Assembly (NCBI RefSeq): GCF_001705665.1 | Contig: NZ_MDHA01000069.1 | Coordinates: 248,001 to 312,000, forward strand | Reading direction: 5' to 3' | DNA: 64,000 bases | Origin: Thioclava sp. SK-1 | GTDB taxonomy: Bacteria; Pseudomonadota; Alphaproteobacteria; Rhodobacterales; Rhodobacteraceae | In this document: in pieces, positions 1 to 8,611 of the stretch | Layout: the number at the start of each line of letters is the position of its first letter | Position numbering within the stretch: position 1 is the first letter of the stretch | Position numbers and translations under genes: made by a program | The notes under the pieces: generated by a model | Told to the model about the DNA's origin: nothing | Seen by the model: the letters and a program-made list of their open reading frames with translations, nothing else | Databases searched by the model: none

Positions 1-1028
1 TGGCGGAAGTAATCTTGCATAAACACCTCAACCGCGCGGCGGCCTTCGGTGTCTGAATACCCCATGCGCACCGCCACATCGACCTGCATGTCAAATGTCA
101 GCTGGTCCGAGGCCCGCCCAGCGATCAAATGCATATGGCACCGCACCGCCCACAGGTAATTTTCCGCATTGTGAAAATGCAAATATTCTTCTTCAGTAAA
201 GGCCCCGATAGCGACCAATTCCGCCGCCCGGTTCACCCGGTGAAGATATTTCGCGATCCAATACAGGGTTTGCAGGTCCCGCAGCCCGCCTTTCCCCTCT
301 TTGACATTGGGTTCCAGAACATAGCGCTGCCCGCCCTGACGTTTGTGTCGTTTGGCACGTTCATCCAGTTTTGCCTCAATGAAATCCGATGCAGAATTAT
401 GAAACAGCTTTTCTTGCAACTGATTGGTCAACAGCTCTGCCAGCGCCACATCGCCGCAAATCCGGCGATGTTCTAACAAAGCCGTGCGAATGGTGTAATC
501 TTCACGGCCAAGGCTAAGGCAATCTTCGATCGTGCGCGACGCATGACCGACCTTTAGTTTCAGGTCCCACAGCATATAAAGCATGGATTCGATCACCGCC
601 TCGCTCCAGGCGGTCCCGGTGCGTGGCATCAAGAACAGCAAATCCACATCGGAATGCGGCGCCATTTCTGCACGACCATAGCCGCCCACACCCAGGATCG
701 ACAGACGATCAGCCGGTTTTTCCCGTCCTTCCTGCGGGTGCAGGTAGATCTGCGCCACATGTGCGACAGCGGTGACAAGGCCATCGGTCATCCGGGCATA
801 ATTTTGCACCGTTTCGCGCGCTGCACGCGGATGTCTATCAAATTCCGATTCAATCCACGGCAAGGCGGCTTTGCGCGCGGTTTGCAAAAATTGCACCGTG
901 GCTGTGCGAATATCTTTTTCGTCACTCATACCGTATAGCGCGTGGTCCAGCGCCTCGATCAATGACAATGGGGTCAACAGCAATGGCGCGCCGGAATCAG
1001 CCGGGGCAAGGACGAAATCGTTACTCAT
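1..1028 (-). CDS. glnD: [Protein-PII] uridylyltransferase GlnD, N-terminal part
   Basis: The gene starts at an ATG at 1028 and runs off the left edge, so only the first 342 residues are present of a protein that is usually about 900 residues. The nucleotidyltransferase signature is visible: GGYGRAEM at about 115-122, followed by SDVDLLFL, whose Asp pair (127, 129) binds metal. GlnD adds UMP to PII proteins (GlnB/GlnK) when nitrogen is scarce and removes it when glutamine is high. The HD hydrolase and ACT domains would lie outside the window. The start gives MSNDFVLAP, a plausible N-terminus. No frameshift is seen in the part present. Confidence 0.93.
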   Translation of the reverse strand, partial: MSNDFVLAPADSGAPLLLTPLSLIEALDHALYGMSDEKDIRTATVQFLQTARKAALPWIESEFDRHPRAARETVQNYARMTDGLVTAVAHVAQIYLHPQEGREKPADRLSILGVGGYGRAEMAPHSDVDLLFLMPRTGTAWSEAVIESMLYMLWDLKLKVGHASRTIEDCLSLGREDYTIRTALLEHRRICGDVALAELLTNQLQEKLFHNSASDFIEAKLDERAKRHKRQGGQRYVLEPNVKEGKGGLRDLQTLYWIAKYLHRVNRAAELVAIGAFTEEEYLHFHNAENYLWAVRCHMHLIAGRASDQLTFDMQVDVAVRMGYSDTEGRRAVEVFMQDYFR

Positions 1029-1061
1029 GATAATAGCCTATATCCCAAGCAGGGTCTGAGT

Positions 1062-1082
1062 GGGGGCCCGATGTGGGCCCCC
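1062..1082 (-). terminator. GC-rich hairpin after the LpoA-like gene
   Basis: This is a perfect 8-bp G/C stem (1062-1069 with 1075-1082) with a 5-nt loop, between the LpoA-like stop codon and the glnD start. No T-run follows on the minus strand, so it is at best a factor-assisted terminator or an mRNA 3'-end stabiliser. Confidence 0.4.
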
Positions 1083-1130
1083 GCGTGTCTTATGGCCAAT
1101 ATTTATGGCCAGAGCCGGTCCGGGCCTGAT

Positions 1131-2312
1131 TTACAGACCCGCAGCCGTGAAGCTACGCGGCGCTGGCGACACGATCACGGCCTGACCGTTTTTGATCTGC
1201 GCCACTGCCAAGCCGCGCTGGTTCGTACCATCGCCGCGCAGGCGGAAAATGCCATTCACACCCACAAAGCCTGAATTTTGCGTCAATGCGCCCTTGGTCA
1301 ATGCATTCGCCTTGCCCGCCTTCACCAATGCACCAATCGCCGCGATCCCGTCATAGGCCAAGCCTGCAATCGGGTGCGGCGCCTCACCATAAGCGGCCTG
1401 ATACCGCGAACGGAATTGTGCGCTTAGGTTCGGATCAGGCAGCGCGAATACACCGCCTTGCAGCCCCGGCAACGCCAAGGTGGCTGGCGGAATATCCCAG
1501 CGGGTAAGGCCAATGAATTGCTTGCTGCCAATCGACACACCTTGTTCGGGCAACAGCTGGGACAACAGCGGCAATGCACCCGCCGCATCTGCTGTCATGA
1601 ACACGGAATCCACGTCATCCGCCTTGGCCCGCGCGGCGATAGTCGGCGCGGCCTGCACGATACCCTGCTGCGAGAACGGGTAGCTCATTTTTCCCGCCAG
1701 CTTGACACCATTGCGCGAAATTGCGCGCTCAATCGCCTGTGCGCCAACTTCACCCGCCGTGTTTTGCTCGTTCACGATCAGGACGTTGCGCTTGCCTTGC
1801 CCCTTGGCATAGCCGATCAGACGATCTGCGGTATTGTCAAATGTCGGGCCAAGCACAAACACGTTTCCGCCTGCGATTTGTGTGTTGTTTGAAAAGGTTA
1901 GAACATTGACATTGCGCGGCCCAACGGCGACGCCCACGGCATTGGCCGATTGTGCGAACACCGGGCCCAAGATGATCTTTGCCCCCTCATCCACAGCTTT
2001 GGTAGCCATCTGCGCGGCCTGCGTGGGATTGCCTGCCGTGTTATAAGTGCGCAGGTCGATCTTGACCCCGTCCAGATCCGAAATTGCCAATTGCGCGGCC
2101 TGCCGAAGTGACCGTGCAAGCGTCTCGTCGCCCGACGATCCCGATCCCGCCGGAAGCAACAGCGCCACAGGAACTGGTGCAGATGTATTGATCGTCTGCC
2201 CCGTGCCGCCACCGGGCATGGAGGTGGGATCACAGGCTGCCAGCCAGAAGGCGGAAACAAGCCCCCCGATTCTCAGCAAGGGGTTGCGGGCCTTATGCAA
2301 AATAGGAAACAT
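1131..2312 (-). CDS. Penicillin-binding protein activator (LpoA/YraM-like lipoprotein)
   Basis: This is a predicted 393-residue lipoprotein. The chosen ATG (2312) gives a basic N-terminus, a hydrophobic stretch and a lipobox LAAC with the lipidated Cys at 27; the frame is open further upstream, but that extension lacks signal-peptide logic. The body (about 45-385) reads as a periplasmic type-1 binding-protein fold (for example VALLLPAGSGSSGDE at the start, and the pattern of ligand-binding folds with an ABC-transporter look). In gammaproteobacteria LpoA activates PBP1A from the outer membrane. The neighbours support the call: yraM, yraL (rsmI) and yraN sit together in many proteobacteria, and here the gene is divergent from rsmI-yraN. 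A plain amino-acid-binding protein is the alternative. Confidence 0.75.
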   Translation of the reverse strand: MFPILHKARNPLLRIGGLVSAFWLAACDPTSMPGGGTGQTINTSAPVPVALLLPAGSGSSGDETLARSLRQAAQLAISDLDGVKIDLRTYNTAGNPTQAAQMATKAVDEGAKIILGPVFAQSANAVGVAVGPRNVNVLTFSNNTQIAGGNVFVLGPTFDNTADRLIGYAKGQGKRNVLIVNEQNTAGEVGAQAIERAISRNGVKLAGKMSYPFSQQGIVQAAPTIAARAKADDVDSVFMTADAAGALPLLSQLLPEQGVSIGSKQFIGLTRWDIPPATLALPGLQGGVFALPDPNLSAQFRSRYQAAYGEAPHPIAGLAYDGIAAIGALVKAGKANALTKGALTQNSGFVGVNGIFRLRGDGTNQRGLAVAQIKNGQAVIVSPAPRSFTAAGL

Positions 2313-2402
2313 AGTCAGATCCTCGAGTCCGGGATGGGCAATGGTTTTGCCAGACCCTATGCGATGGCCGGATCGAAGTAAACTTTGCGGGAAGGCACCG
2401 AG

Positions 2403-3305
2403 ATGAGCGGAACATGGCAGGCGGGCGATATGCCGCTGGTGGGAAAGACGGCCAGCGGGGCGCGTCTGGCACCGGGACTGCATTTTATTGCCACACCGAT
2501 TGGCGCTGCGCGCGATATCACTTTGCGCGCGCTGGACCTTTTGGCACAGGCCGACATGCTGGCGGCCGAAGACACGCGGTCGCTGCGGCATTTGATGGAC
2601 ATTCACGGCGTGGCGCTGAACGGGCGTCATATCGTGGCCTATCACGATCAAAATGGCGATTTTGCTCGTCCGAAAATCATGTCCGCCTTGGAGCAGGGGC
2701 AAAGCGTGGTCTATGCCTCAGAGGCAGGCACGCCATTGGTGGCCGATCCGGGATATCAGCTGGGCCATGCAGCTATTGACGCCGGCTACCCGGTCTATGC
2801 TGCGCCGGGGCCTTCGGCGGTGCTGGCCGCGCTGACCGTATCGGGCCTGCCAAGTGATCGTTTCATGTTTGCTGGGTTTCCACCGCGCACCATGCAAGCC
2901 CGGCAAAATTGGTTCTCTGAGATGTCAAGCATCCAAGCCACGCTGATCTTTTATGAATCACCCAAACGGCTGAAAGATACATTGGCGGATATGGCCGCAG
3001 CCTTTGGCACAGATCGCCGTGCTGTGGTCTGCCGAGAGCTAACCAAGAAATTCGAAGAAGTTCTGCGCGGCCCGCTGCACGATCTGGCACAGGCGCTGGA
3101 AGATCGCACAATCAAAGGCGAGATCGTCGTTTTGGTCGACCGCGCCGAAAAGATCGCGGTGACAGAGGCCGATCTGGACGCCATGCTGCGCCACCGGCTG
3201 GAAGACCTAAGCCTGAAAGACGCCAGTGCCGAGGTCGCCAAAGAGCTGGGCCTGAAAAAACGCGATGTTTATCAGCGTGCGCTGGCTTTGTCGAAAGGCG
3301 CCTAA
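2403..3305 (+). CDS. rsmI: 16S rRNA (cytidine(1402)-2'-O)-methyltransferase
   Basis: This is a 300-residue SAM-dependent tetrapyrrole-methylase-fold enzyme that 2'-O-methylates C1402 in the 16S rRNA decoding centre. Family landmarks are clear: FIATPIG near the N-terminus, ALDLLAQADMLAAEDTR, SEAGTPLVADPG, and FYESPKR in the second half. The ATG at 2403 was preferred over an upstream TTG because a GGAAGG ribosome-binding sequence lies just before it. yraN follows with no gap, so the two are translationally coupled. The product is cytosolic. Confidence 0.95.
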   Translation: MSGTWQAGDMPLVGKTASGARLAPGLHFIATPIGAARDITLRALDLLAQADMLAAEDTRSLRHLMDIHGVALNGRHIVAYHDQNGDFARPKIMSALEQGQSVVYASEAGTPLVADPGYQLGHAAIDAGYPVYAAPGPSAVLAALTVSGLPSDRFMFAGFPPRTMQARQNWFSEMSSIQATLIFYESPKRLKDTLADMAAAFGTDRRAVVCRELTKKFEEVLRGPLHDLAQALEDRTIKGEIVVLVDRAEKIAVTEADLDAMLRHRLEDLSLKDASAEVAKELGLKKRDVYQRALALSKGA

Positions 3306-3692
3306 GTGACCCGCCCAACCCATGATCCACACGGACCCGTGCGCGGCCACCGCGCCTATCTGTCGGGTGCCGCCGCGGAGGCACAGGTTCTGCGGGCCTA
3401 TCAGGCGGCGGGTTTCATGGCCGTGGCGCAGCGATGGCGTGGTGCGGGGGGGGAAATCGACCTGATCTTGCGAAAAGGAACGTTGCTGGTCTTCGTTGAG
3501 GTCAAACGCGCGCCCACCCATGCACAGGCAGCCGAACGAATATCCGCCGCGCAAATCGCACGGATCGGGCGTGCAGCACTGGCATTTACCAACGGTGATC
3601 CCGATGCAGACACCCGGTTTGACGCCGCCCTTGTCGATGCCCACGGACAGGTCGAGATTTTAGAAAACGCATTAATGCGCGATGGTATGTGA
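3306..3692 (+). CDS. yraN: YraN family protein (UPF0102, putative nuclease fold)
   Basis: This is a 128-residue protein starting at a GTG directly after the rsmI stop codon. It has the UPF0102 core: AAEAQVLRAYQAAGF, then GGEIDLI and FVEVKR, which is the D...E-x-K arrangement of restriction-endonuclease-like folds. The biochemical role is not established for the family. Linkage to rsmI and an LpoA-like gene is common in proteobacteria and supports the assignment. Confidence 0.85.
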   Translation: MTRPTHDPHGPVRGHRAYLSGAAAEAQVLRAYQAAGFMAVAQRWRGAGGEIDLILRKGTLLVFVEVKRAPTHAQAAERISAAQIARIGRAALAFTNGDPDADTRFDAALVDAHGQVEILENALMRDGM

Positions 3693-3775
3693 AATCACGC
3701 GCAAACAGGCTGATGAACGCCGATTGAAACCCGCGCCACATCGCGCCATGTAAGAAGCAACGAAAGGGGGCGCTT

Positions 3776-4723
3776 ATGGCCTTAAAAGTCGCAATTCAGA
3801 TGGATCCGATTGATCCGATCAACATCGACGCCGACAGCACATTCCGTATTGCCGAAGAAGCACAGTCGCGCGGCCATGAGCTGTTTTATTATACGCCTGA
3901 CAAGCTGTCATATCGTGAGGGTGAAATTTACGCTCGTGGCTGGCCGCTGACGGTGCGCCGCGAAAAAGGCAATCACTTTACACTTGGCGCGGAAACCGAG
4001 GTCAATTTGGCCGATTGGGATGTCGTCTGGCTGCGCCAGGATCCCCCTTTCGATATGGGCTATATCACCACGACCCATATGCTGGAACGTATTCACCCGC
4101 ATACATTGGTGGTCAATGATCCGTTTTGGGTGCGCAATTGCCCCGAAAAATTGCTGGTCTTGAACTTCCCCGATCTGACACCGCCGACATTGATCGCGCG
4201 GGATCTGGCGACGATCAAGGAATTCAAGGCCCGTCACGGCGATATCATCTTAAAGCCCCTTTATGGCAATGGCGGGGCCGGTGTGTTCCGGCTTGACCCG
4301 AATGACCGCAATCTTGCCTCCCTGCATGAGCTGTTCAGCGGCATCAACCGCGAACCACTGATTGCGCAAAAATTCCTGCCTGCAGTGTCCAAGGGCGACA
4401 AACGGATCATCTTGGTCAATGGTGAGCCGGTGGGCGCGATCAACCGCGTTCCAGCAGAGGGCGAAACCCGGTCGAACATGCATGTCGGTGGACGCCCAGA
4501 GAAAGTCGGCCTGACTGATCGTGACCGCGAAATCTGCGCCGCCATCGGACCATTGCTGCGCGAATATGGCCAGATTTTTGTGGGGATCGACGTGATCGGC
4601 GATTGGCTGACAGAAATCAACGTGACCTCCCCCACCGGCATTCAGGAACTGGAACGGTTTGACGGCACCAATATTGCTGGCAAAATCTGGGATGTGATCG
4701 AAGACAAACGGGCAAACCGATGA
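3776..4723 (+). CDS. gshB: Glutathione synthetase
   Basis: This is a 315-residue ATP-grasp enzyme joining gamma-glutamylcysteine and glycine with ATP, the last step of glutathione synthesis. It starts [22 protein letters not shown], typical of GshB, with [20 protein letters not shown] in the N-lobe, the glycine-rich ATP loop [11 protein letters not shown] at about 161-171, and the C-terminal metal-binding stretch [14 protein letters not shown]. The length matches the family. The start at 3776 follows a strong AAAGGGGG ribosome-binding sequence. The stop overlaps the start of the following hydrolase by four bases. Confidence 0.96.
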   Translation: MALKVAIQMDPIDPINIDADSTFRIAEEAQSRGHELFYYTPDKLSYREGEIYARGWPLTVRREKGNHFTLGAETEVNLADWDVVWLRQDPPFDMGYITTTHMLERIHPHTLVVNDPFWVRNCPEKLLVLNFPDLTPPTLIARDLATIKEFKARHGDIILKPLYGNGGAGVFRLDPNDRNLASLHELFSGINREPLIAQKFLPAVSKGDKRIILVNGEPVGAINRVPAEGETRSNMHVGGRPEKVGLTDRDREICAAIGPLLREYGQIFVGIDVIGDWLTEINVTSPTGIQELERFDGTNIAGKIWDVIEDKRANR

Positions 4724-5649
4724 GCCTGCGGCTGCACGCCTTTAACTTTGCGATGCGCTGGGGGACGAAACGTCGCCTTGCGCGGGTAACAGACCCTATA
4801 GGCGCGCGGCTTGAAATGGAGCGCGGCACCGACAGTCTTTCGGTGCCGCCCTTTTTGGTAGCGTTGGATGTCGATTTGGGCGGCGTGCCATCATTGGCCG
4901 TGCGTGCGGGCCAGATCACGCGCTATGACGCCGCCGTCCTGTATCTCCATGGTGGCGGGTTTTTGGCCGGCTCCCCGCACTCCTATCGCGGTATGGCAGG
5001 AGAAATTTCGGCGCGCACTGGCCTAGAGGTCTTTGTGCCCGGCTACCGCCGCGCCCCCGAAAATCCTCTTCCGGCTGCGACAGAGGATGCGTTGTCCGCC
5101 TGGCAGGCGTTGATGGACCGTGGATATGATCCCGCGCGTATCGTCTTGATGGGTGACAGCGCGGGCGGTGGTTTGGCGCTGTGCCTGCTGTCGTTGCTTT
5201 GTGCTGCGGGCACTGCCCCCTGCGCCAGCATTGTCTTCTCGCCTTGGACAGACCTGACCGGATCCAGCCCGTCCTTGACACTCAATGCCAAGGCTGACCC
5301 GATGCTACCGGCCAATAAATTTTCACTGTGCCTGAAATATGTATTGGGGGATATGCACCCTGAAGACCCCCGGATTTCGGCCATTTTCGCTGAATTTTCA
5401 GGTGCCAGCCCCGTGCTGATCCAACATTCAATGAACGAAATTCTATGCGATGACAGCCTGCGTATGGGCGACCGCCTGCGCCAATACGGGGTTGATGTCA
5501 CGGTGCAAAGCTGGCCCGATACCCCGCATGTCTGGCAGCTATTTCCCAAGATGATACCTGAAGCAATCGCCGCACTAGATGATGCTGCGGCGTTTATCGG
5601 GCGCCATTTGCCACGTTCGGGGATGGATGCATCGGCATCCGATAGCTAA
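4720..5649 (+). CDS. Alpha/beta hydrolase, hormone-sensitive-lipase (family IV) type
   Basis: This is a 309-residue esterase/lipase-like protein. The oxyanion-hole motif HGGG is at 77-80, the nucleophile elbow GDSAGG has Ser147, an acidic residue lies near Asp244-245, and the catalytic His is in DTPHVW at 270. No signal peptide is seen, so it is probably cytosolic. It is coupled to gshB through an ATGA overlap, so it may be co-expressed with glutathione synthesis; the substrate is unknown. Its last 56 bases overlap the convergent comM gene, so the C-terminal tail beyond about residue 290 is coded on both strands. Confidence 0.85.
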   Translation: MSLRLHAFNFAMRWGTKRRLARVTDPIGARLEMERGTDSLSVPPFLVALDVDLGGVPSLAVRAGQITRYDAAVLYLHGGGFLAGSPHSYRGMAGEISARTGLEVFVPGYRRAPENPLPAATEDALSAWQALMDRGYDPARIVLMGDSAGGGLALCLLSLLCAAGTAPCASIVFSPWTDLTGSSPSLTLNAKADPMLPANKFSLCLKYVLGDMHPEDPRISAIFAEFSGASPVLIQHSMNEILCDDSLRMGDRLRQYGVDVTVQSWPDTPHVWQLFPKMIPEAIAALDDAAAFIGRHLPRSGMDASASDS

Positions 5650-7129
5650 TCGCCTCTGCGACATGTGCACAGGCGATATCCTCCTCTTGCTCCAGATCTG
5701 CGATCGTGCGTGCCACCCGCAAAACCCGATGATAGCCACGCGCGGACAAGCCTAGCCGCTCTGCTGCTTGCATTAACAAGGCGCGGCCCATCGGGTCGGG
5801 TCGGGCGATCTGCTCTAACACATTGCCCGTCGCATCGGCATTCACCCGCAGCTGTGCGTGATCACGAAACCGCTCAAGCTGAATGGCCCGCGTGCGCGCC
5901 ACCCGGCCCGCTACACTGGCCGAGCTGTCCCCCGATGGCGCCATCTCCAGATCTGCAATCGCCACGCCGGGAACATCAATACGCAGATCAAACCGGTCCA
6001 ACAGAGGCCCCGACAACCGCCCAAGATAATCATCGCTGCATCCGGGCGCGCGTTGGCACGCCCTCGCCGGATCCCCCACATAGCCACAACGACACGGATT
6101 GGCCGCCGCCACCAGCATGAACCGGCACGGGTAACTGACATGCGCATTGGCGCGGGCCACCATGACGCGCTGCGTTTCAAGCGGCTGACGCAGGGTTTCC
6201 AGCACGCCGCGTGGAAACTCTGGCAGCTCATCCAAGAACAGCACACCGTTATGCGCCAAGGACACCTCGCCAGGTGCCGCGCCGCGTCCACCACCAATCA
6301 TTGCCACACGCGACGCGGTGTGATGCGGATCGCGATAGGGCGCCGCACGCGACAGCCCGCCAGCCTCGATCAATCCGGCCAACGACTGGATCATTGATGT
6401 TTCCAACGCCTCTTGCGCGCTTAGCTCTGGCAGCAGCCCCGGCAACCGCGCTGCAAGCATGGATTTCCCCGACCCCGGCGGCCCGGTCATCAGCATATGA
6501 TGCCCGCCCGAGGCGGCAATCTCCAACGCGCGTTTCGCACGCTCTTGCCCGCGGATATCGCGCAAATCCAGCAGGTGATCGGGCGCGCGCACTTCGCCCG
6601 GCTGTGCCGGTGCAAGCGGCAGATCCCCGGTTAAATGTTTGATCGCAGCGTGCAGGGTCGGCGCGGCAATCACAGTCGCGCCACCCACCCACGCCGCCTC
6701 TGCCCCGCAAGCGGCAGGACATAACAGACCAAGGTTTTCGGACGCAGCCGTAAGCGCAGCGGGCAAGGCACCGCGCACCGCCACCAAGCGACCATCTAGC
6801 GACAGCTCCCCAATCGACACCCACGCCTGCGCATCCTCTGGTGCGAAAATCCCAATTGCGGCCAGAACAGCAAGGGCAATCGGCAGATCGAAATGTGACC
6901 CCTCTTTGGGCAGGTCCGCCGGGGCAAGGTTGATCGTGATCCGTTTCGTGGGCAAAGCAATCGATAGCGCAGACAGGGCTGCACGCACCCGTTCACGCGC
7001 CTCAGACACCGCCTTGTCGGGCAGCCCCACAATGGAAAACCCCGGCAGCCCTGGCGCAAGCGCACATTGCACTTCTACCAACCGGGCATCGACACCTTCA
7101 AAGGCGACGGTATAGGTCTTTGTAACCAT
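5594..7129 (-). CDS. comM: YifB/ComM family Mg-chelatase-like AAA+ ATPase
   Basis: This is a 511-residue protein of usual family length. The N-terminal Lon-protease-like domain (1-170) carries FSIVGLPDKAVSEARERVR and PADLPKEGSHFDLPIAL. The AAA+ module has Walker A GPPGSGKS at 216-223, ILFLDELPEF-type Walker B, and a four-Cys stretch in the NPCRCGY region. ComM is a branch-migration helicase that extends integration of transforming DNA in naturally competent bacteria; in other bacteria its role is less clear. It converges on and overlaps the hydrolase gene. The Mg-chelatase subunit ChlI/BchI is a paralogue, but the fused N-terminal domain argues for ComM. Confidence 0.9.
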   Translation of the reverse strand: MVTKTYTVAFEGVDARLVEVQCALAPGLPGFSIVGLPDKAVSEARERVRAALSALSIALPTKRITINLAPADLPKEGSHFDLPIALAVLAAIGIFAPEDAQAWVSIGELSLDGRLVAVRGALPAALTAASENLGLLCPAACGAEAAWVGGATVIAAPTLHAAIKHLTGDLPLAPAQPGEVRAPDHLLDLRDIRGQERAKRALEIAASGGHHMLMTGPPGSGKSMLAARLPGLLPELSAQEALETSMIQSLAGLIEAGGLSRAAPYRDPHHTASRVAMIGGGRGAAPGEVSLAHNGVLFLDELPEFPRGVLETLRQPLETQRVMVARANAHVSYPCRFMLVAAANPCRCGYVGDPARACQRAPGCSDDYLGRLSGPLLDRFDLRIDVPGVAIADLEMAPSGDSSASVAGRVARTRAIQLERFRDHAQLRVNADATGNVLEQIARPDPMGRALLMQAAERLGLSARGYHRVLRVARTIADLEQEEDIACAHVAEAISYRMPMHPSPNVANGAR

Positions 7130-7587
7130 CTGCGCCGTCCCCCCAAAGTGCCATGTGGTGCAACCAAACGCGCCACGCCCACAGCGTTGCGCGACATAGT
7201 TTACAAATGATTAACGTTGATCTGCCACAGCGCCAGACCGCCCTGCGTACCCTGGGTGATATCGCGTGATGGAACCTGATAGGGCGGATCGATGCCAGGG
7301 CTTCGATGGTTCGCTCATGCACGCAGACGATTAAAATCGTAATTCATGTGAAATTTCATTAAGGCGTTTCGCCCCCAAAACCCTGCAATAACATCTTGAA
7401 ATTTAGCCGAAAATAATTTCTTGAAACTCATAATTTCAGGCTTCTCATGGCCTCCCCCAGAGATATTTCAAGAAAAAAGACGCAAGCGTGAGGAACCAAA
7501 TCCTGCGTCGCAGCATTATCCAGTTAGTATATGTGACCCGGCGTGACACAGCGCCGTGTACGGGACGCCAACCCCGGGGAGACAAAA
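7130..7587. other. 458-bp non-coding gap between comM and rpoH
   Basis: This is an AT-richer stretch than the flanking genes, with no credible ORF. It holds divergent upstream regions for comM (minus) and rpoH (plus). Within it are repeated CTTGAAA/TTTCAAG elements (annotated separately), and an A-rich run at 7471-7479. A convincing -35/-10 pair could not be chosen. Confidence 0.5.
7395..7475. repeat. CTTGAAA direct and inverted repeats upstream of rpoH
   Basis: CTTGAAA occurs at 7395-7401 and 7420-7426. The second copy is inside TTTCTTGAAA (7417-7426), whose exact inverse TTTCAAGAAA is at 7466-7475. CTTGAAA matches the known -35 element of RpoH-type promoters, so self-regulation of rpoH is possible, but matching -10 elements are poor. 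The inverted pair could equally be a hairpin or an operator. Confidence 0.35.
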
Positions 7588-8466
7588 ATGCCACTCGATG
7601 GAATGACCGACGAAACGCTACCACGCCGCGCAATGAAAGCCGAATTTCTGGATGCGGAGACGGAACTGGAATTGACGCGCGCATGGCGCGAAGATCGCGA
7701 CGAACAGGCCCTGCACCGCCTGATCAGCGCCTATATGCGTCTGGCGATCTCGATGGCATCGAAGTTCCGCAGATATGGCGCACCGATGAACGATCTCATT
7801 CAGGAAGCCAGCTTGGGCCTGATGAAAGCGGCCGAAAAATTTGACCCCGAGCGCGGCGTGCGGTTCTCAACCTATGCTGTGTGGTGGATCAAGGCATCGA
7901 TCCAAGAATTTGTCATGCGCAACTGGTCGATGGTGCGCACCGGCTCCACCTCATCGCAGAAGTCGCTGTTCTTCAACATGCGCCGTGTTCAGGCCCAGTT
8001 AGAGCGCGAATATGCCGCCGAAGGGATCGTTTTGGACGGTGCACAGCTGCGCCAACGTGTTTCAGAAGTGATCGGCGTGCCACTCGCCGATGTTGAGATG
8101 ATGGAAGGCCGCTTGTCGGGTAGTGATTTCTCGCTCAATGCGACGCAATCCAGCGAAGATGAAGGCCGTGAATGGGTCGACACGCTGGAGGATGAAAACG
8201 CCAATCCCGAAGATCACGTCACCGAGCAGCATGATGGTCGTGCGATGCGCGGCTGGCTGCGCGATGCGCTTGCCCGCCTGTCAGAGCGCGAGCACTATAT
8301 CGTGCGCGAGCGTAGACTAATTGAAAACCCACGCACGTTGGAAAGCCTTGGACAGGAAATGGGTCTGTCGAAAGAACGTATCCGCCAATTGGAAGCCCAG
8401 GCTTTCGTGAAAATGCGCAAATCTTTGGAAACGCATGGTGCGGAGTTGCAAACTTTCTTCGCCTGA
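7588..8466 (+). CDS. rpoH: RNA polymerase sigma factor RpoH (sigma-32 family)
   Basis: This is a 292-residue group-3-like sigma factor of the heat-shock family. Region 2 is clear (LIQEASLGLMKAAEKFDPERGVRFSTYAVWWIKASIQEF is interrupted by no gaps, about residues 73-111), followed by the RpoH-box-like QKSLFFNMRR. Region 4 ends with LGQEMGLSKERIRQLEAQA. The ATG at 7588 has a GGGGAGA ribosome-binding sequence; the frame is open 15 codons further upstream. Rhodobacterales usually carry two RpoH paralogues. The short MPLDGMTDE N-terminus resembles the RpoHII type (singlet-oxygen/oxidative stress), but this is an inference. A hairpin terminator follows. Confidence 0.92.
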   Translation: MPLDGMTDETLPRRAMKAEFLDAETELELTRAWREDRDEQALHRLISAYMRLAISMASKFRRYGAPMNDLIQEASLGLMKAAEKFDPERGVRFSTYAVWWIKASIQEFVMRNWSMVRTGSTSSQKSLFFNMRRVQAQLEREYAAEGIVLDGAQLRQRVSEVIGVPLADVEMMEGRLSGSDFSLNATQSSEDEGREWVDTLEDENANPEDHVTEQHDGRAMRGWLRDALARLSEREHYIVRERRLIENPRTLESLGQEMGLSKERIRQLEAQAFVKMRKSLETHGAELQTFFA

Positions 8467-8506
8467 AATCAGCTGTGCCCTTCCCCGGGATCACAAAGCT
8501 GCAAAG

Positions 8507-8529
8507 GCCGGACCGCGTGTCCGGCTTTT
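8507..8529 (+). terminator. Intrinsic terminator after rpoH
   Basis: A 7-bp GCCGGAC/GTCCGGC stem with a 5-nt loop is followed by TTTT. It lies about 40 bases downstream of the rpoH stop codon and separates it from coaBC. Confidence 0.8.
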
Positions 8530-8611
8530 GTCGCTTCAGGCCCCTACCTGCGATCCCTTGCGCATCGCCGCGCCGGGTTTTAGATCTTAGGGGCTGCGAC
8601 AGGGGGGCATT

